Shown here: positions 43,520 through 51,961 of the stretch, piece after piece
Layout: every line of letters starts with the position of its first letter
Numbering within the stretch: the first letter of the stretch is position 1
Assembly (NCBI GenBank): GCA_946403085.1
Contig: CAMIYM010000002.1
Span: forward strand, 202,428 to 266,427
Direction of reading: 5' to 3'
Length of the DNA: 64,000 bases
Origin: an uncultured Clostridia bacterium
Lineage (GTDB): Bacteria > Bacillota > Clostridia > Saccharofermentanales > Saccharofermentanaceae
Notes under the pieces: generated by a model
The model's database searches: none
What the model saw: only the letters and a program-made list of their open reading frames with translations
What the model was told of the DNA's origin: nothing
Position numbers and translations under genes: made by a program

Positions 43520-44338
43520 TTGAGCAAATACAGCGGATCAAGAAATCCAGTTAACTTTGCGAAAAGAATAGTCGTCAAGGTCGGCACTTCGACCCTTACA
43601 TACGACAACGGCAAAATGAACCTGGGCAATATCGACAGGCTCTGCCGCTCTATCTCCGACCTCATGAACCGCGGCAAGGAAGTCCTTCTCGTAAGCTCCG
43701 GCGCCATCGGTGTCGGCATCGGATATCTCGACCTCAAGGAGCGCCCTTCCACAACACGTGAGAAGCAGGCTATCGCTTCCGTCGGTCAGTGCGAGCTTAT
43801 GAATGCTTACGCAAGAAGCTTTTCAGAGTATTCATACCGCTGCGGTCAGATCCTTCTTACCAAGGACGGAATCACAGACAAGCTCACAAGAGCAAACGTT
43901 ACAAACACTATCGAGACTTTACTCGAGATGCGCATAATCCCTGTCATCAACGAGAACGACTCTGTATCAACAACGGAGATCATGCATAACGGTACATTCG
44001 GCGACAACGACACGCTTTCAGCTGACGTTGCTGTTCTCGCAAATGCCGATATGCTCATCATCCTCTCAGACGTTGACGGTCTTTACGACTCTAATCCGCG
44101 TGAGAATCCTAATGCCGAGCGTATCTCCTATGTTGATAAGGTAACACCCGAGATGCTCGACTTCACAGCCGGCAAGGGTTCCTGGCTCGGCACAGGCGGT
44201 ATGGCGACAAAGATCACTGCCATGAGCAAGGTAACCGAGAATGGCATCATGGGTGTCATCGCGGACGGCTCAGAAGTTCAGACATTGGAAAAGATCATCG
44301 ATCAGGACGACGTGGGTACATTTTTCGCGGCACAGTAA
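43520..44338 (+). CDS. proB: Glutamate 5-kinase
   Basis: The product is 272 residues with a TTG start at 43520 behind AAGGAGA. It phosphorylates glutamate in the first step of proline synthesis. The amino-acid kinase fold shows VVKVGTSTLT, SSGAIGVG, NENDSVST and DVDGLYDSNP. The C-terminal PUA domain found in E. coli ProB is absent, as in many Firmicutes. proC follows after a terminator; proA is not in the window. Confidence 0.95.
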   Translation: MSKYSGSRNPVNFAKRIVVKVGTSTLTYDNGKMNLGNIDRLCRSISDLMNRGKEVLLVSSGAIGVGIGYLDLKERPSTTREKQAIASVGQCELMNAYARSFSEYSYRCGQILLTKDGITDKLTRANVTNTIETLLEMRIIPVINENDSVSTTEIMHNGTFGDNDTLSADVAVLANADMLIILSDVDGLYDSNPRENPNAERISYVDKVTPEMLDFTAGKGSWLGTGGMATKITAMSKVTENGIMGVIADGSEVQTLEKIIDQDDVGTFFAAQ

Positions 44339-44370
44339 GAATCTTACAAACAACGCATTTAACATTGTTA

Positions 44371-44397
44371 AACCCGCTTTTCGAAGCGGGTTTTATA
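44371..44397 (+). terminator. Terminator after proB
   Basis: AACCCGCTT 44371-44379 pairs with AAGCGGGTT 44384-44392, followed by TTATATT. Confidence 0.9.
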
Positions 44398-44435
44398 TTA
44401 AAATAACAGCAATTCCACAAAAGGGGGATGAGATC

Positions 44436-45245
44436 ATGAAGATCGGAATAATAGGTTATGGAAGCATGGGCAAAATGCTGCTTTGGAAGTTCTCTGAAAA
44501 CGCCGGCATCGCCAAGAGCGACCTGCTCGTCGCAAACAGGACCCGTGAAAAGCTTTCAGAAGCTGATGGCATCGCCACCATCTGCGATAATTCAGAACTT
44601 GCCGGTACCGCCGACATCGTATTCGTCTGCGTCCGCCCCTCCGACATGAAGACGGTCCTCTCAGAGATCAGCACATCTCTTAAGGCAGATGCTCTCCTCG
44701 TGACACTTAACGGAAGCATTACCTTCGACATGATCGGCAAGATCGTGCGCTGCAGGACAGCCAAGGTCATTCCGAGTCTTACAGCCGAGATCGGCCGCTC
44801 CCAGACCATCGTCTGCTACAACGATCTCGTCACAGATGAAGATAAATCCATTCTCCCGGGCTTGCTCTCTTCAATAGGCCAAGTGATCGAACTTCCCGAG
44901 AACGAAGTCGGCATGGGCTCCGAACTCGTAAGCTGCATGCCCGGATTCATAGCTTCGATCTTCGATGTCATCTGCACATCAGCTGAGTCCCACACCTCCA
45001 TTCCGCGTGAACAGATCGTCAGGATGGTCCTCAACACCATGAGCGCCACAGGCGACCTGATGCTCGAGAAGGACCTCTCTTTCGAAGATACAGTAAACCG
45101 CGTGGCAACCAAAGGCGGCATCACCGAAGAAGGAACGAAAGTTATCTACGACATGTTCCCTGCTGCCGCAGATGAGATGTTCAACAAGACTCTTGCGAAA
45201 AGAAAGCTGACCGCTTCAAAAGCCGCAGCAGCCTTTGAAGAATAA
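44436..45245 (+). CDS. proC: Pyrroline-5-carboxylate reductase-like protein
   Basis: The product is 269 residues from the ATG at 44436 (GGGGG site). The Rossmann motif GIIGYGSMGKML opens the protein and the C-terminal half has ELVSCMPGFIASIFDVICTSA and ATKGGITEEGTKV, the ProC signature region. It reduces pyrroline-5-carboxylate to proline with NAD(P)H. Placement after proB supports the call. Confidence 0.88.
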   Translation: MKIGIIGYGSMGKMLLWKFSENAGIAKSDLLVANRTREKLSEADGIATICDNSELAGTADIVFVCVRPSDMKTVLSEISTSLKADALLVTLNGSITFDMIGKIVRCRTAKVIPSLTAEIGRSQTIVCYNDLVTDEDKSILPGLLSSIGQVIELPENEVGMGSELVSCMPGFIASIFDVICTSAESHTSIPREQIVRMVLNTMSATGDLMLEKDLSFEDTVNRVATKGGITEEGTKVIYDMFPAAADEMFNKTLAKRKLTASKAAAAFEE

Positions 45246-45248
45246 ACA

Positions 45249-46037
45249 CTATCTGTAATGCGTATCTATCAGCCTGTCCAGCGTCATGGTATTGAGTGGC
45301 GTCGTGTCTGACTCGAACGTATAGAAAAGCCTGTCGCCCAGCACGATGCCGGCCTTGCTATAGTTATTGGCCCTCTCCACCATATCCTCTTTATAGTCGG
45401 GATCACCCATCTTTCCGCAATGTTCGTGATACAGGATCTTCCTATCGCTCATCCTCAAGATCGAGAAGTCCGGATGAATGATCCTGCCTCCGATTTTCAG
45501 CGGGCACTCGTACCTGTATGGAATACCCTTCGCAAAAAGCCTGTCAGCTATCATGACCTCCGACTTCGACCTGACCCGCTCGCCTTTTATGGTCGTAAAA
45601 ACAGGCGCGTCCTTCTTGAACGGCTTGCGCTTATATGGCGTGTTCATCCATTTTTGTGCAAACGCTTCATCGCAAACATTTATAGGAGTCGCGTACAGTT
45701 TCCGCCCTTCGGGGAGACTGTCGTAGACGTCTTCTGCCAGCGTGTCCGGGTAGAGCCTAAGCATCTTTAAGATTGCTTTCTGCTCTGTTTTCGCGCCCCT
45801 CAAGACTTTATTCAGATAGTCTTTCTGGACTAACTGCAAGATTAGATCACTTTCTTCAGAGGAAAGATATTTCTCTCTTACTCCTTCTCCATCAAGGTAG
45901 TAGTAATACTTGCCATTACGCTCTTTAACATTAATTCTTTCTGCAGGAAGCTCCTCAATTCGCCTGGTTATATCTTCCACACTTTTTGAGAGTAATCCGT
46001 ATCGCGCATTCAAAGCTTTTCTGATATCAATGGCCAT
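45249..46037 (-). CDS. Predicted PD-(D/E)XK-fold protein of unknown function
   Basis: The product is 262 residues. The N-terminal half is helical with a coiled look (KSVEDITRRIEELPAERINVKER). The C-terminal part, VRSKSEVMIADRLFAKGIPYRYECPLKIGGRIIHPDFSILRMSDRKILYHEHCG, has Glu160, Asp190 and Glu205 spaced as in PD-(D/E)XK nucleases, though the last motif reads E-H-C instead of E-x-K. Similar proteins are common in gut Firmicutes without known role. The ATG at 46037 follows GGAGGTG. Confidence 0.72.
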   Translation of the reverse strand: MAIDIRKALNARYGLLSKSVEDITRRIEELPAERINVKERNGKYYYYLDGEGVREKYLSSEESDLILQLVQKDYLNKVLRGAKTEQKAILKMLRLYPDTLAEDVYDSLPEGRKLYATPINVCDEAFAQKWMNTPYKRKPFKKDAPVFTTIKGERVRSKSEVMIADRLFAKGIPYRYECPLKIGGRIIHPDFSILRMSDRKILYHEHCGKMGDPDYKEDMVERANNYSKAGIVLGDRLFYTFESDTTPLNTMTLDRLIDTHYR

Positions 46038-46110
46038 AACTGATCACCTCCTGTTTCAAGTGAATCAATTATATGACCGCAAAACCCTCAAAATCTCGTG
46101 TTTTGGGAAG

Positions 46111-46249
46111 ATTGAGACTTTTTGGGGGTAATTGAGACTAGTCTCATTTTTTACTAGCTGTATCTGAAACACGATTATTTTGCCCGTTTCAGATACAAAA
46201 ATGGCAATTCTGTATCTGAAACGCATATTTTTCGAGCAGTTCAGATACA
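46111..46249. repeat. Array of TGTATCTGAAAC and ATTGAGACT words
   Basis: TGTATCTGAAAC occurs at 46159-46170 and 46211-46222, its complement at 46186-46197 and, one T short, at 46239-46249. A second word, ATTGAGACT, is at 46111-46119 and 46131-46139, with AGTCTCA at 46140-46146. The array lies between the start of the PD-(D/E)XK gene and the end of potD. The neighbouring 46250-46330 is unusually G+C-rich (ends GGCCGGCCGCGC) with no open frame. Confidence 0.8.
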
Positions 46250-46346
46250 GTTGCAGCAGGAGGCTGGGAAGTACATCGCCGCGCGTCCATAGGGGGCAAT
46301 GGGCAGCGGAGCGAGGCCGGCCGCGCACGAAAACCACAAATAACAA

Positions 46347-46372
46347 ACCGCCCTCATAACTCAGAGAGCGGT
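46347..46372 (-). terminator. Terminator of the pot operon
   Basis: ACCGC 46347-46351 pairs with GCGGT 46368-46372 with further CTC/GAG pairing inside; the minus strand continues TTTGTTATTTG. Confidence 0.7.
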
Positions 46373-46400
46373 CTGCCTGATAAGGAAATCGTTAACGCGG

Positions 46401-47510
46401 TTACGCGCTAGCTTTTACTGTATTCCACAGCTCGGTGTACTTCTCTTCGAGCGCATCGGAGGTGTAGTAAACCTCAAGTGTGCTGAAGACCTTTTCATCA
46501 GGATAGTAGTACTTGTTGCCTGATACTTCAGGGTCGAGCATGTCCTTTGCTGCTGTGTTAGGTGTTGAATAGCCGACGAATTCGCAGTTCTCGAGGGCGA
46601 TCTCAGGATCGTACATGAAGTTGATGAACTCCATCGCACCCTCGTAGTTCTTGCAGTTTGTGGGGACGCACATCATGTCTACTGACCAGTTGGAGCCCTC
46701 AGGGAGAACGAACTGGAGATCGATGTCCTTTTTGCCGAGTTCCTCGACTCTGTCGAGCATGACGATGTGGTCACCGGACCATGCGATGGATGCTGCGAGC
46801 TCGCCTGCTGCCATCTTATCCTTGAGGTTATCTACGCCATAAGCAGGATGAAGTGCGCTCTTCTGCTTGATGAGAAGGTCGCGTGCCTTGTTAAGCTCTT
46901 CCTCGTTCATGGAGTTGATGGAGTAACCATAGTAGTTAAGAGCGGTGCCGATCGACTCACGCATTGAATCGTACATACCTACTGAACGTCCGCTTTCTGT
47001 ATCGAAAAGAACATTCCAGATGACCTTCGGGTCTGTTGTTCCTTCAGGAAGCTCGACCTTGTTGGCATCGTATACAAGACCTACTGTGCAGAAGAGGTAA
47101 GGAACTGCATAGTCCAATACCTGACCTGAGATCTCAGCGTTGTCTGTGTACTTAACTTCACGGAACATGGGGTCCATGTACTTCTGGACTGCGGGAAGCT
47201 TCGACCAGTCGAGGGGCTGGATCCAGTCTTCCTCGATAAGACGGCATACCATGTATTCGGAAGGAATGATTACGTCATAGCCGTTTGAAAGGTTAGGATA
47301 CATTGTCTCGTTAGTCTCGAATGTTCTGTAGACGACATCGTACTGGGGGAACTTTGCCTCGAACTTGGCGATGGTCTCTTCTGCGATGTACTCGCCCCAG
47401 TTGTAGATAACGAGCTGCTGCTTCTTTGCACAGCCGCATGACAGGATCATGGATCCGCCCATGACGAGCGCTGTAATGGAAGCAATTACTTTCCTTACGT
47501 TCTTGTTCAT
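46401..47510 (-). CDS. potD: Spermidine/putrescine-binding lipoprotein PotD
   Basis: The product is 369 residues with a lipoprotein signal (SMILSCGC). The mature start QLVIYNWGEYIAEETIAKFEAKFPQYDVVYRTFETNETMYPNL is the PotD pattern, including the Trp and Asp/Glu residues that hold polyamines. It delivers polyamine to PotBC. Last gene of the operon potA-potB-potC-potD. Confidence 0.93.
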   Translation of the reverse strand: MNKNVRKVIASITALVMGGSMILSCGCAKKQQLVIYNWGEYIAEETIAKFEAKFPQYDVVYRTFETNETMYPNLSNGYDVIIPSEYMVCRLIEEDWIQPLDWSKLPAVQKYMDPMFREVKYTDNAEISGQVLDYAVPYLFCTVGLVYDANKVELPEGTTDPKVIWNVLFDTESGRSVGMYDSMRESIGTALNYYGYSINSMNEEELNKARDLLIKQKSALHPAYGVDNLKDKMAAGELAASIAWSGDHIVMLDRVEELGKKDIDLQFVLPEGSNWSVDMMCVPTNCKNYEGAMEFINFMYDPEIALENCEFVGYSTPNTAAKDMLDPEVSGNKYYYPDEKVFSTLEVYYTSDALEEKYTELWNTVKASA

Positions 47511-47579
47511 TTCTTTACTCTCCTTTTATGCTCATTTAGCTTTTACGTTTTTAATCGCCGTGCCCGAAAACCATGTGCC

Positions 47580-48383
47580 TTAAGCTTTCTTAGCCGGCTT
47601 GTTCTTCTTGAACGATGACAGATTGGACAATACCATGAGGATCAGGACTGCACCGAACATCAGTGTGGTAAGTGCGTTCATCTTAGGGTTAACGCCGAGT
47701 TTTGCCATCGAGTAGATCATCATGGGCAGCGTCTGGATGGAGCTGTCCACGTTGAAGTTACTGATAAGATAGTCGTCGATCGACAAAGTGAATGTGAGAA
47801 GGGCCGAAGACAAGATGCCCGGCATGATCTCAGGGATGATTACAAGTCTTAATGTCTGGAACCTTGTGGCACCCAGGTCCATAGCCGCTTCGGTGAGGCT
47901 CTTGTCGAGCTGCTTTATCTTGGGGCTTATGGATAAGATCGCGAAAGGTACGCAGAGTGCGATGTGCGACATGATGAGAGTGAACTCACTCTTCTGGACA
48001 CCCAGGAATGAGAACAGCAGCATGAATGAGATACCTGTAACGAGGTCAGGCATGACATTCGGGACATATGTCATCGTCATGGCGAGACCCTGAAGCTTCT
48101 TATTAAGATAAGCAAGTCCGAGAGAGCTTAAGACACCGAATGCCGTAGATGCAACAGATGCTATGGCTGCGACCTTGAGTGTTTCGAGAAGTGACTCGAG
48201 GATCCCGCTTCCGTCTGAGCCTTTGAAGAGGCTCTTATAGTTATCAAGCGTAAAGCCGCCCCAGATGAATGACTTGGGGAGTTTGTTGAAGGAATAGACG
48301 ATGAGTACTGCGATCGGAAGATAAATGAATATCAGCACGAGTACGAGGTAGATGTCGGGAATAAGCTTCTTTGCAAGTCTCAT
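47580..48383 (-). CDS. potC: Spermidine/putrescine ABC permease PotC
   Basis: The product is 267 residues with six membrane helices and the EAA loop LTEAAMDLGATRFQTLRLVIIPEIMPGI. Its start overlaps the potB stop by 4 bases. Confidence 0.93.
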   Translation of the reverse strand: MRLAKKLIPDIYLVLVLIFIYLPIAVLIVYSFNKLPKSFIWGGFTLDNYKSLFKGSDGSGILESLLETLKVAAIASVASTAFGVLSSLGLAYLNKKLQGLAMTMTYVPNVMPDLVTGISFMLLFSFLGVQKSEFTLIMSHIALCVPFAILSISPKIKQLDKSLTEAAMDLGATRFQTLRLVIIPEIMPGILSSALLTFTLSIDDYLISNFNVDSSIQTLPMMIYSMAKLGVNPKMNALTTLMFGAVLILMVLSNLSSFKKNKPAKKA

Positions 48384-49816
48384 AACGCCATACCTCCGCT
48401 TCCGGCTTCTTTATCCTGACCACGAAGGATTCCCATCGTGATGAGAACGAAAATAAGTAACAGGAGCGAGAGCACATTGCCGGCCTGGTTATAGGTCGTA
48501 CTCTCGTTAAGGATAAAGTTCTGAACGGTGTTGCCGATCGTTGTTTTCGAGCCCTCGTTAAGGATGTCGGGGATCATGTAGAACGTTAATGACGGCATGA
48601 ATACCATCTGGATGCCGGAGATAACGCCCGGCAGTGACAGAGGGAATGTGACCTTAAGGAATGTCTGTGTCTTTGTGGCGCCCAGATCGTAAGCTGCCTC
48701 CGACAAGCTGTCATCGAGCTTAACGAGAACTGAATACAAAGGCAGGATCATGAACGGCAGGAAGTCGTTAGTCATGACGAGCTTGGTAATGATGTCCGCA
48801 AGCACTTCATTCTTGAGGAAGAGGATGGGCGCATCGATCATGCCCCACTGCTGCAGTACTGTGTTAAGAACGCCTGTCTCGCTGAAGAAAGCACGCCATG
48901 CATAAGTCCTGAGCATCGTGTTCATCCACATCGGGAGCACGAAAAGCATGAGGAGCCTTGAACCGCTCTGACGCTTGAGCTTGGATCTTCTTGCAAGGAT
49001 ATAGCTTGCGGGATAGCCAAGGATAAGGCAGCCGATCGTTGTCCACAATGCATAGTCGAAGCTTCTTAAGAAGATCGAGAAGTATTCCTGCAAAGTCACT
49101 TCGGCGCCGTAGAATCTTGTCGTGACGGTCTTGTTCTGGAACAGGACCGCAAAGCCTGCTGTCGTAAATTCATATCCGCCTCCGGGTGCGCTCTTGAAGA
49201 ATGCACGGAAGAAGATAAGGATCAACGGAAGTATGGTAAAGATCACGATCCATACGAGGTAAGGATAAGCGAAGATCTTGTAGTTCATCTTGAGGTTAAG
49301 TGCACCGTAAAGGCATGCGGCAACGCCTATGCCAAGGATGATGACCATGAGGTTTCCGGCAAAGGACTGTGCGACATAAAGTCTTTGAGGTGTGAGCTTG
49401 TTCTCTGTGAGCATCTGCTCAGAGACCATCTTGGAGAGCGTAAAGACGTGTGTAACGCCGCGTCCGACGAGGAGCACGAGAACGCTTAAGTAACCGATCT
49501 TTCTCTTCTTGCTGGAATTATAGTAGAAGGGATAAGACAGTGAGAGCGTGAGTGCCGCGACGGCAAGTACGATCGTGATAACGAATGCCCATGCGGCAAA
49601 CTGCTGGAAATTCAGGTTGACAGAGCCGCTCCTGATCCTGGTGAATACCCTCGGATTTAAGAGCAGCGTGAAAAGAGAATATGTGCGGAAAGGCACATAC
49701 TGGATAAACAGCTCGAACATCGGAATAAAGATGCTGATGAACGAGTATAGTGCCGCGAAGATCATGACAAATGCATGAACCGGCATTACCTTGAGCCTGG
49801 CCTTGAGTTCAGTCAT
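48380..49816 (-). CDS. potB: Spermidine/putrescine ABC permease PotB with a long N-terminal membrane extension
   Basis: The product is 478 residues; ordinary PotB is about 285. The canonical permease begins near residue 181 (KIFAYPYLVWIVIFTILPLILIFF) and includes the EAA loop LSEAAYDLGATKTQTFLKVTFPLSLPGV. The first 180 residues add about four further hydrophobic segments (near 14-38, 75-97, 107-125 and 152-172) that are not part of the ABC permease fold. The ATG at 49816 overlaps the potA stop. Confidence 0.92.
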   Translation of the reverse strand: MTELKARLKVMPVHAFVMIFAALYSFISIFIPMFELFIQYVPFRTYSLFTLLLNPRVFTRIRSGSVNLNFQQFAAWAFVITIVLAVAALTLSLSYPFYYNSSKKRKIGYLSVLVLLVGRGVTHVFTLSKMVSEQMLTENKLTPQRLYVAQSFAGNLMVIILGIGVAACLYGALNLKMNYKIFAYPYLVWIVIFTILPLILIFFRAFFKSAPGGGYEFTTAGFAVLFQNKTVTTRFYGAEVTLQEYFSIFLRSFDYALWTTIGCLILGYPASYILARRSKLKRQSGSRLLMLFVLPMWMNTMLRTYAWRAFFSETGVLNTVLQQWGMIDAPILFLKNEVLADIITKLVMTNDFLPFMILPLYSVLVKLDDSLSEAAYDLGATKTQTFLKVTFPLSLPGVISGIQMVFMPSLTFYMIPDILNEGSKTTIGNTVQNFILNESTTYNQAGNVLSLLLLIFVLITMGILRGQDKEAGSGGMAL

Positions 49817-51084
49817 TAGTCTTCTTTGACCTCCTCTTTGACCTCAGAATCAGATATCTCATCTTCATCGGGCTTGACGTCTGCTTCTTCCACAACGTTC
49901 TCGCCGATGCTGTTTGCCTTTGCTTCTTTTGCCTCAGCGCTTTCCTGTGATCCGGGATGCTTGATTCCGAAGCTTCCGAAGTCAGGAGACAGCTCTGATC
50001 TTCTCATGATCTGGATGTCGTCAGGATCCACATAAAGACCTACGCGGCTTCCGACTGCTGAAGGGTCGACGTTCTGGACAAGCCACTCGATTCCGTCATC
50101 AGATCTTACGATCATCTCATAGTGAACACCCTTGAACACGAGGGATTCGACTGTACCGTTGATCCTGCCTTCCGCTTCCTTATCAACATAGAAGTCCTCA
50201 GGTCTTATTACGACGTCAACGAGATTTGCGATGCCCTCTGTAAATTCAGGGAACATCGGGTCGACACACTCGAAGGTGATGCCGCTCGAGAGAACGACTT
50301 CCTTATCCTTCTTCATTGTGCCGGCAACGATATTGGACTCACCGATAAAGTCAGCGACATAAGCATTCTTAGGTTCGTTATAGATATCAATAGGTGTGCC
50401 GATCTGCTGTATGATGCCGTCCTTCATTACGATGATGGTATCGGACATCGTGAGGGCCTCTTCCTGGTCGTGGGTTACATATACGAATGTGATTCCAAGT
50501 TCCCTCTGCATCTCCTTAAGCTCGATCTGCATTTCTTTTCGCATCTTGAGGTCCAGAGCGCCCAAAGGCTCATCAAGAAGGAGGACTCTCGGGCGGTTGA
50601 CGATAGCTCTGGCGATAGCGACTCTCTGCATCTGGCCGCCTGAGAGCTGGTCGATGTATCTGTCACCGTAATCAGCAAGGCCGACAGTAGCAAGCGCTTT
50701 ATTAACTCTTTCCTTGATCTCCTGCTTGTTTACCTTCTTGATCTTAAGGCCGAATGCGACGTTATCGAAAACATTGAGATGCGGGAATAACGCATATCTC
50801 TGGAATACAGTATTGATATTGCGCTTATTGGCAGGAACGCTCTTTAAGTCCTTGCCTTCGAAGTTAACGATGCCTGAATCAGCCGTCTCGAATCCTGCGA
50901 TGATACGCAGAGTCGTTGACTTGCCGCATCCTGAAGGTCCGAGGAGCGTGATGAACTCGTTGTTCCTGATGTAGAAAGTAATATTCTTTAATACCTTTGT
51001 GCCGTCAAAGCTCTTGCAAAGGTCTTTTATCTCTATGATGTGCTCGCTGCCTGTGCTGTCTTCAAGGATCTGATTGTAAGCCAT
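49816..51084 (-). CDS. potA: Spermidine/putrescine ABC ATPase PotA with acidic tail
   Basis: The product is 422 residues, about 50 longer than usual. Walker [10 protein letters not shown], signature [10 protein letters not shown], Walker [12 protein letters not shown] and the switch HDQEEAL are intact; a TOBE domain follows ([10 protein letters not shown]). The last 45 residues are a Glu/Asp/Lys-rich tail ([20 protein letters not shown]), probably disordered. First gene of the pot operon, 38 bases after the regulator. Confidence 0.94.
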   Translation of the reverse strand: MAYNQILEDSTGSEHIIEIKDLCKSFDGTKVLKNITFYIRNNEFITLLGPSGCGKSTTLRIIAGFETADSGIVNFEGKDLKSVPANKRNINTVFQRYALFPHLNVFDNVAFGLKIKKVNKQEIKERVNKALATVGLADYGDRYIDQLSGGQMQRVAIARAIVNRPRVLLLDEPLGALDLKMRKEMQIELKEMQRELGITFVYVTHDQEEALTMSDTIIVMKDGIIQQIGTPIDIYNEPKNAYVADFIGESNIVAGTMKKDKEVVLSSGITFECVDPMFPEFTEGIANLVDVVIRPEDFYVDKEAEGRINGTVESLVFKGVHYEMIVRSDDGIEWLVQNVDPSAVGSRVGLYVDPDDIQIMRRSELSPDFGSFGIKHPGSQESAEAKEAKANSIGENVVEEADVKPDEDEISDSEVKEEVKED

Positions 51085-51122
51085 TTATGTTCCCTCTCTC
51101 GAAAAATAGTACTTAAGGTCAA

Positions 51123-51662
51123 TTAGAAGCTCGGCGGCGATGATATCCAGATCGCTTTTGCCTGACGGCCCGTGTTGTTCTCAAGGAAATGAGGCTTGTC
51201 ACAGGCGATATAGAAGCTCTCGCCTTTCTTAGCCTGATACCTCTCCTCATCTATGACGATAGTGATGGTGCCTTCTATCACATAACCGAACTCTCCGCCC
51301 TCGTGAGGATTGTCCGGATAAGTCGAACCGCCGGGCTCTATTGTGATGAGGATAGGCTCCATCTCATTCTTCTGGGCATTTGGAATGAGCCAGCAGATCT
51401 CATTCTTGAGATCCGGATCCTGCTTGACGGAGAAATCGTCCTTTCCGTAGACGACTCTTGTCTTGGATTCCTCTTTGAAAAAATGGGCAAAATCCGTTCC
51501 GAGGGCATTTAAGATGTCCTCGAGCGTAGCCATTGACGGTGAAGTCTTATCGCTCTCCAAAAGGGAGATAAAACCCTTGGAGAGTTCGCATCTGTCACCT
51601 AACTCTTCCTGCGTGAGACCCTTTAAGAGTCTGAGGTTTTTGATCTTTGAACCGATTTCCAT
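51123..51662 (-). CDS. XRE-cupin regulator (PuuR-like), likely regulator of pot
   Basis: The product is 179 residues from the ATG at 51662; an upstream frame to 51698 overlaps the operator region. An XRE helix-turn-helix at 1-60 (IKNLRLLKGLTQEELGDRCELSKGFISLLE) is joined to a C-terminal cupin (ITIEPGGSTYPDNPHEGGEFGYVIEGTI, GESFYIACDKPHFLEN). This class senses small molecules, often polyamines, and is commonly placed in front of potABCD. Confidence 0.9.
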   Translation of the reverse strand: MEIGSKIKNLRLLKGLTQEELGDRCELSKGFISLLESDKTSPSMATLEDILNALGTDFAHFFKEESKTRVVYGKDDFSVKQDPDLKNEICWLIPNAQKNEMEPILITIEPGGSTYPDNPHEGGEFGYVIEGTITIVIDEERYQAKKGESFYIACDKPHFLENNTGRQAKAIWISSPPSF

Positions 51663-51675
51663 AACTTTGGCTGTC

Positions 51676-51746
51676 CTAAACTTCAGGTTTACTAACACTA
51701 AACCGATAATGACCGCAATTATACGCCCTGCTAAACTTCATGTAAA
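51676..51746 (-). promoter_or_regulatory. Promoter and operator-like repeats before the XRE-cupin/pot operon
   Basis: On the minus strand TTTACA (complement 51741-51746), 17 bases, and TATAAT (complement 51718-51723). CTAAACTTCA occurs twice, at 51676-51685 and 51731-51740, the second filling the promoter spacer. Between them GTTTACTAACACTAAAC (51687-51703) has GTTTA/TAAAC arms. These fit autoregulation by the XRE-cupin protein. Confidence 0.65.
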
Positions 51747-51775
51747 GTATTTCTAAACAACAAAAGAGCTGAAAA

Positions 51776-51811
51776 ACCTGTTTTTCGCATCTTCAGGAGG
51801 AAAAAACAGGT
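51776..51811. other. Hairpin in the 51.7-51.9 kb gap
   Basis: ACCTGTTTTTC 51776-51786 pairs with GAAAAAACAGGT 51800-51811 (one base bulged), followed by GCTTT on the plus strand. It lies between two divergent promoters and has no gene ending at it, so its role is unclear; it may insulate the two units. Confidence 0.45.
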
Positions 51812-51871
51812 GCTTTCTATTTAATGCACAAATCTGTCCTCAAAATCAGGAACTTCGTATGTCAAAATGTC

Positions 51872-51899
51872 TTGAAAAACCATAAATACCAAGTATAAT
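51872..51899 (+). promoter_or_regulatory. Promoter of the Ala/Glu/Lys-rich protein gene
   Basis: TTGAAA 51872-51877, a 16-base spacer and TATAAT 51894-51899, giving a leader of about 55 bases. Confidence 0.7.
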
Positions 51900-51961
51900 A
51901 AATTTATTGAAGAGAATTAACAAATTTTTAACAAAAGCTTGACATTTCAGGGGGCCAAGGG

